DNA from: an uncultured Prevotella sp.
Lineage (GTDB): Bacteria; Bacteroidota; Bacteroidia; Bacteroidales; Bacteroidaceae
Assembly: GCA_938023885.1 (NCBI GenBank)
Contig: CALJCU010000386.1
Span: forward strand, 1 to 9,115
Reading direction: 5' to 3'
Length of the DNA: 9,115 nt
Position numbers and translations under genes: made by a program. How positions within the stretch are numbered: the first letter of the stretch is position 1; every line of letters starts with the position of its first letter. Shown piece by piece: positions 6,348 to 9,115 of this stretch. The notes under the pieces are model-generated. The model saw only the letters and a program-made list of their open reading frames with translations, was not told the origin of the DNA and did no database searches.

Positions 6348-7306
6348 TTGGTCAGGAAGATGTATATCTCTCCTGGGTAGGAGTAGCCTTGGGTGTAGGC
6401 GTGCAAGGTGGCATGTCTATCCTTTTTAATGATTCACAGGTTTGGCTCGATACTTTTGAAGGTTGGACATTTTATCGGAAGATACTCGACGGGACAGATT
6501 TATTGCGAGGTAATCAGATAAACACGTGGAACGGCCAATGGCTGGCGCATCGTTACGATGTATTGATGTATGCTGCCGACAATCCGATGGCAAACTTCAG
6601 TCCGTTCGACACTCCGAAGAATGAGATACTGTCAGTTGCCGTCGTGCCTTGGAACAACCTGATTGTCAATATGGCGCGGAGTTTGAAAAACCAACAGTTG
6701 TTGGGATATATATACAATTTTGGGCAGACCAACACTACTGTGGGCTTCATTCCTTTTTTCCTTGAGAAGATTCGTCGTCCCATGCAACTCTACCGTAAGT
6801 TGTTCGGTATTCAGAACTTTAAAAGTGCCCTTAAGCTGTGGGGAACGGCAGTGGGACTGCGGGAACTGTGTCGATCAGGTGCCATTGGGCTTAAGGCTAT
6901 GGAACCTAAAGGGCTGAAACCGTACATGGATGGTAAAAAACTTCCCAAGAAGGCGCGGGATGAGAAAGAAACAGTTACTTATGATGTATACAAAACTTGG
7001 ATATTAGCTATGTTAAACAATGAACAGTTATGGGACAAGTCCCAAGAGTTGGCCAAGATTCTTGAACAATGCTCTGTTAACAAGGATAAGGCGCTTAGTA
7101 CAAAAGCAAGAAATGCGGTGAATAACGTTCTTGCTACAAACAACAAAAGAGGTTTTATTGATGCAATAACCTCTGTCGTAGGCTCGCTGTCGGACCCTGC
7201 TTCGCTGTGTAGTATCGTAAAGGATGTGCATGAGATGCCTACCGACAATGTGCCTTACTTCCTTACGCTCGTACGTTTTCAGTATGCAGCTATCAATAAT
7301 AAATAA
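6335..7306 (+). CDS. Cas8-like large subunit of a type I Cascade, 5'-truncated at a CRISPR repeat
   Basis: From 6348 to the TAA at 7304-7306 about 319 residues remain. The only upstream start is the ATG inside the CRISPR repeat (MELK added). I do not recognise a specific Cas8 family signature. The call rests on position immediately upstream of cas7 (7-base gap) in a cas operon and on a mixed architecture: a Gly-rich hydrophobic segment VGVALGVGVQGG near the junction, a central part with aromatic residues, and a largely helical C-terminal third (about residues 215-310). In several type I systems the helical C-terminus of Cas8 serves as, or is separately translated as, the small subunit Cas11, and this region would be the candidate. 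The N-terminal part, plus any cas6, cas5 and cas3 that might precede it, is replaced by repeat DNA. It could instead be another subtype-specific Csx/Cst protein. Confidence 0.6.
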   Translation: MELKFGQEDVYLSWVGVALGVGVQGGMSILFNDSQVWLDTFEGWTFYRKILDGTDLLRGNQINTWNGQWLAHRYDVLMYAADNPMANFSPFDTPKNEILSVAVVPWNNLIVNMARSLKNQQLLGYIYNFGQTNTTVGFIPFFLEKIRRPMQLYRKLFGIQNFKSALKLWGTAVGLRELCRSGAIGLKAMEPKGLKPYMDGKKLPKKARDEKETVTYDVYKTWILAMLNNEQLWDKSQELAKILEQCSVNKDKALSTKARNAVNNVLATNNKRGFIDAITSVVGSLSDPASLCSIVKDVHEMPTDNVPYFLTLVRFQYAAINNK

Positions 7307-7313
7307 TATATAT

Positions 7314-8378
7314 ATGAATCAGAATCCTTTCATTTATCTCAGAGGGCTCAAGCATGCTGAGTTCACTGTGTTCTGTGTTGAAGATGGTCAGAAGAACTAT
7401 TACGATCCTCAGTTTGGTGTGCGTGTGCCTTATTCAAGTGGGCAGCAAGTAAAGCGTTCCGTTATGGCAGCACTGACTGATACACTTCACGTAGAGCCTT
7501 CACCTACAACGTTCGTATTTGACAAAGACAAAAGAGGAACATTGGGAGAGGGAGAAGTGCTATCGGTTTGCGATCCTCACTATGTGGATCAGCTCTTAGG
7601 TGGATGGATGAGAACACCTAAGGGGGGCAAAGAAAAGACTTTGAAACGTAGAAGTCCGCTAAGCATCTCTGCCATGACACCTTTGCACCCGTTGCTTGCC
7701 GCTGTACCGAAAGAGAATATCAGCTTCGACAGAACAGACCGGCCCGATGTTCATAAGGTTGTGGTGAGAGACGCCGACGGTAAAGAACTGTCGGAGGAAC
7801 AGATTGAGATGTTTCTGAACGGGGCTGACCGTAGTTTTCTTAGAAAGTGGATTCCGGACAATGCTCGTGCTACAGGCCTCTTTACCTACGATGTCTCTAT
7901 TGACCTGAGACGCCTGTTTTCAGTGACTGTCAATCAATTGGAACCGGAAATTTCTGTTGATATGATAGAACAACTTAAGAAAGACAGTTGGAAGGAGTCA
8001 AAAAACGTGTTTGGCCAATGCCTCGTCATGCCGCGAGAGAAGAGGGAAGAAGTGATACCTGCTCTTGCTGATGCCCTTATCAACTGGCACATCTCCTCCA
8101 ACCAGTCGCGCACTTTCAGTCTGATGGAAACGCTTGCCATTGCCATAAGCGACAACGCCAACACGTTAGCTGCGGCAATACGTGCTAAGTTGATTGATGA
8201 TGTCAATCATCCAAAGGCTAAGCCCATTGTTGATGAGCATGCCGGAGCCGATGTGTTTGTTACCCTTCCTTGTGCCAACTATATTGTCACTGAGAGTGAG
8301 AGTTCTGATGCATTGCGGAAAGCGAAAGAAGATCTTGTAAAGCGGCTCTCCGACTTCGACTATGAAAACCAATTCTGA
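7314..8378 (+). CDS. cas7: Cas7-like Cascade backbone protein (type I-B, DevR-like)
   Basis: 354 residues, starting at ATG 7314 just 7 bases after the preceding stop in an AT-rich leader. Cas7 subunits polymerise along crRNA to form the Cascade backbone. Features consistent with the family: an N-terminal RAMP-like strand FIYLRGLKHAEFTVF (6-20), the SSGQQVKRS block (41-49), which corresponds to the SG..(I/V)(R/K)R signature of Cas7/DevR proteins, a basic loop with GGKEKTLKRR (104-113) that may be the thumb or RNA-contacting loop, and LFTYDVSIDLRRLFSV (189-204), like the central strand pair of Cas7. It is unlike the type I-C Csd2 pattern (NGDPDAGN is absent) and unlike type I-E CasC. Assignment to the I-B Cst2/DevR branch is by general resemblance, not by search. 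Codon usage is more AT-rich than miaB or the ABC exporter, as is usual for acquired defence loci. Confidence 0.8.
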   Translation: MNQNPFIYLRGLKHAEFTVFCVEDGQKNYYDPQFGVRVPYSSGQQVKRSVMAALTDTLHVEPSPTTFVFDKDKRGTLGEGEVLSVCDPHYVDQLLGGWMRTPKGGKEKTLKRRSPLSISAMTPLHPLLAAVPKENISFDRTDRPDVHKVVVRDADGKELSEEQIEMFLNGADRSFLRKWIPDNARATGLFTYDVSIDLRRLFSVTVNQLEPEISVDMIEQLKKDSWKESKNVFGQCLVMPREKREEVIPALADALINWHISSNQSRTFSLMETLAIAISDNANTLAAAIRAKLIDDVNHPKAKPIVDEHAGADVFVTLPCANYIVTESESSDALRKAKEDLVKRLSDFDYENQF

Positions 8379-8400
8379 CTAGCGATTTTGACTGTTATAA

Positions 8401-8423
8401 GGGAGCCTTTTCAATAGGCTCCC
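8401..8423 (+). terminator. Perfect 7-bp hairpin between cas7 and cas4
   Basis: GGGAGCC (8401-8407) pairs perfectly with GGCTCCC (8417-8423) around a 9-base loop TTTTCAATA. It fills most of the 54-base gap between the cas7 stop and the cas4 ATG and is followed by GCTTTGCC, not a real U-tract. It could be an attenuator or weak terminator separating interference genes from adaptation genes, or an RNA-processing or stability element. It ends only 9 bases before the cas4 ATG, so it could also occlude cas4 translation initiation. Confidence 0.5.
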
Positions 8424-8432
8424 GCTTTGCCT

Positions 8433-8972
8433 ATGACAATTACCGGCACTCATTTCAACTATTATCAGCTCTGCCATCGCAAGCTATGGCTGTTTGCCAA
8501 TGGTATCAATATGGAGCAGGAGTCGGACCTCGTGTACGAAGGGAAACTGATTCACCAGGAGAGCTACCCACAGCGGTCCTCAAAATATGAGGAAGTGGAG
8601 ATAGATGGCATCAAGGTCGACTACTATGATGCTAAACATAAGGTTATCCATGAGATCAAGAAGTCGAACAAGGTTGACAAAGCTCATGAATGGCAACTGA
8701 AATACTATATGTATGTTTTTGAGCAACATGGCGTGGAAGGTGTGAAGGGGCTCCTTGAATATCCTGAGATGCGGAAGACGGAAGAGGTCGTCTTGTCGGA
8801 TGTCGACCGGGAAGAGATAAGGAAGATGATGACGGAAATAAGCGATATCATTGGTCAGGAAGGATGTCCGTCAAGGGTGAAGAAGGGCATTTGTAAGAAC
8901 TGTAGTTACTATGAGTTCTGTTATTCTGATGAACCGGATATGAATAAAGATAATGAGGAGGGTAAGAAATGA
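8433..8972 (+). CDS. cas4: Cas4 exonuclease, CRISPR adaptation
   Basis: 179 residues from the ATG at 8433; a TTG two codons earlier is possible but needless. Cas4 is an iron-sulphur RecB-type nuclease that trims prespacers and checks the PAM side during spacer acquisition with Cas1-Cas2. Cluster ligands are visible: C14 in YYQLCHRKLWLF and C154, C157 and C163 in the C-terminal CKNCSYYEFC segment (C145 is an additional cysteine). RecB nuclease residues are present: H41 in GKLIH, D63 in KVDYYD, E74 and K76 in VIHEIKKS, and Q88 in the QxxxY motif WQLKYY. Length and layout fit the type I-B/I-A Cas4 family. The stop overlaps the cas1 start by four bases (ATGA), implying translational coupling of the adaptation module. 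Confidence 0.95.
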   Translation: MTITGTHFNYYQLCHRKLWLFANGINMEQESDLVYEGKLIHQESYPQRSSKYEEVEIDGIKVDYYDAKHKVIHEIKKSNKVDKAHEWQLKYYMYVFEQHGVEGVKGLLEYPEMRKTEEVVLSDVDREEIRKMMTEISDIIGQEGCPSRVKKGICKNCSYYEFCYSDEPDMNKDNEEGKK

Positions 8973-9115
8973 AGCGAACTTTCTATTTATTTAATCCCGG
9001 TATCATGGAGCGTAGGGACAACACCTTGAAGTATACACCGGTAACTCAGGACGAAAAGGGAGATGAGATAGCCCAACAGTCTCGCTTTATTCCTGTGGAA
9101 GACGTATCTGAGCTC
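8969..9115 (+). CDS. cas1: Cas1 integrase, type I-B, N-terminal part
   Basis: The first 49 codons of cas1, running off the right edge. Cas1 is the metal-dependent integrase that inserts prespacers at the leader-repeat border together with Cas2. The opening MKRTFYLFNPG followed by RRDNTLKYTP and the RFIPVEDVSEL strand matches the N-terminal beta-strand domain of I-B type Cas1 proteins, in which the IPVEDV segment is highly conserved. The catalytic Glu/His/Asp residues lie beyond the window. It starts inside the cas4 stop (ATGA overlap). cas2 is expected next, outside the window. Confidence 0.92.
   Translation, partial: MKRTFYLFNPGIMERRDNTLKYTPVTQDEKGDEIAQQSRFIPVEDVSEL

Noticed and set aside
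4270..6350. Insertion sequence or transposon explaining the gene junctions
   Set aside because: No transposase, terminal inverted repeats or target-site duplications were seen at the borders. The only shared sequence is the 30-base CRISPR repeat in direct orientation.
6062..6406. Minus-strand open frame across the second CRISPR segment
   Set aside because: Again crosses repeats and the antisense of the SLBB gene 3' end; no family resemblance.
7224..7313. Upstream extension of cas7 to an ATG at 7224
   Set aside because: It would overlap the cas8-like gene by over 80 bases and add residues unlike any Cas7 N-terminus. The ATG at 7314 follows the previous stop closely and starts at the conserved FIYLRG strand.
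6348..8378. Standard type I-C interference module
   Set aside because: The order fits, but the Cas7 lacks the Csd2 NPNGDPDAGN motif, the Cas8-like piece shows no Csd1 signature, and the repeat is 30 bases without the strong I-C stem.
8427..8432. TTG start two codons upstream of the cas4 ATG
   Set aside because: The ATG at 8433 gives the normal Cas4 N-terminus directly before the YYQLC motif; the TTG adds only two residues and lies almost on the hairpin stem.

Overview
The window reads as Bacteroidales DNA, most likely Prevotella or a close relative. The support is a TonB-dependent receptor paired with a lipoprotein, a Bacteroidetes-style multi-SLBB polysaccharide export protein, AT-rich leaders without strong Shine-Dalgarno sites, and a TAnnTTTG-type -7 element. 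No rRNA, tRNA or insertion sequence was seen, and no gene-free stretch exceeds 300 bases. The genus is inferred from protein flavour only.

Region 1 (1-4286) is ordinary chromosome. The 3' part of miaB (tRNA methylthiolation) is followed 23 bases later by a complete MsbA-like ABC exporter. A guanine/cytidine-type nucleoside deaminase converges on it from the minus strand. Next, also on the minus strand, come a His-rich lipoprotein of unknown function and, upstream of it in the same direction, the last 47 codons of a TonB-dependent outer-membrane receptor. The receptor and lipoprotein look like one uptake operon. The receptor frame stops being receptor exactly at base 4286, where a CRISPR repeat begins.

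Region 2 (4287-6347) is the strange part. Five identical 30-base CRISPR repeats on the + strand start at 4287, 4353, 4420, 6253 and 6318. They enclose three normal spacers (36, 37 and 35 bases) and one 1,803-base interval (4450-6252). That interval holds a 5'-truncated capsule/exopolysaccharide export gene with six SLBB repeats. Its coding frame begins at the first base after a repeat.

Region 3 (6348-9115) is a CRISPR-Cas operon: a 5'-truncated large-subunit (Cas8-like) gene that also begins at the first base after a repeat, then cas7, cas4 and the start of cas1. Cas1 and Cas4 look type I-B. The order cas8-cas7-cas4-cas1, with no cas5 or cas3 between cas7 and cas4, resembles the I-C layout.

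The main observation is that three unrelated genes are cut precisely at CRISPR repeat borders, and a fourth chromosome-repeat border lies 16 bases past the end of the SLBB gene. The simplest single explanation is that the array carried spacers identical to these genes (self-derived or from a close relative), and that spacer and protospacer were joined either by recombination in the cell or by the assembler. A CC dinucleotide sits about 36 bases before the repeat at both borders where a PAM would be retained, which mildly supports this. Read-level evidence is needed before any biological reading is accepted.
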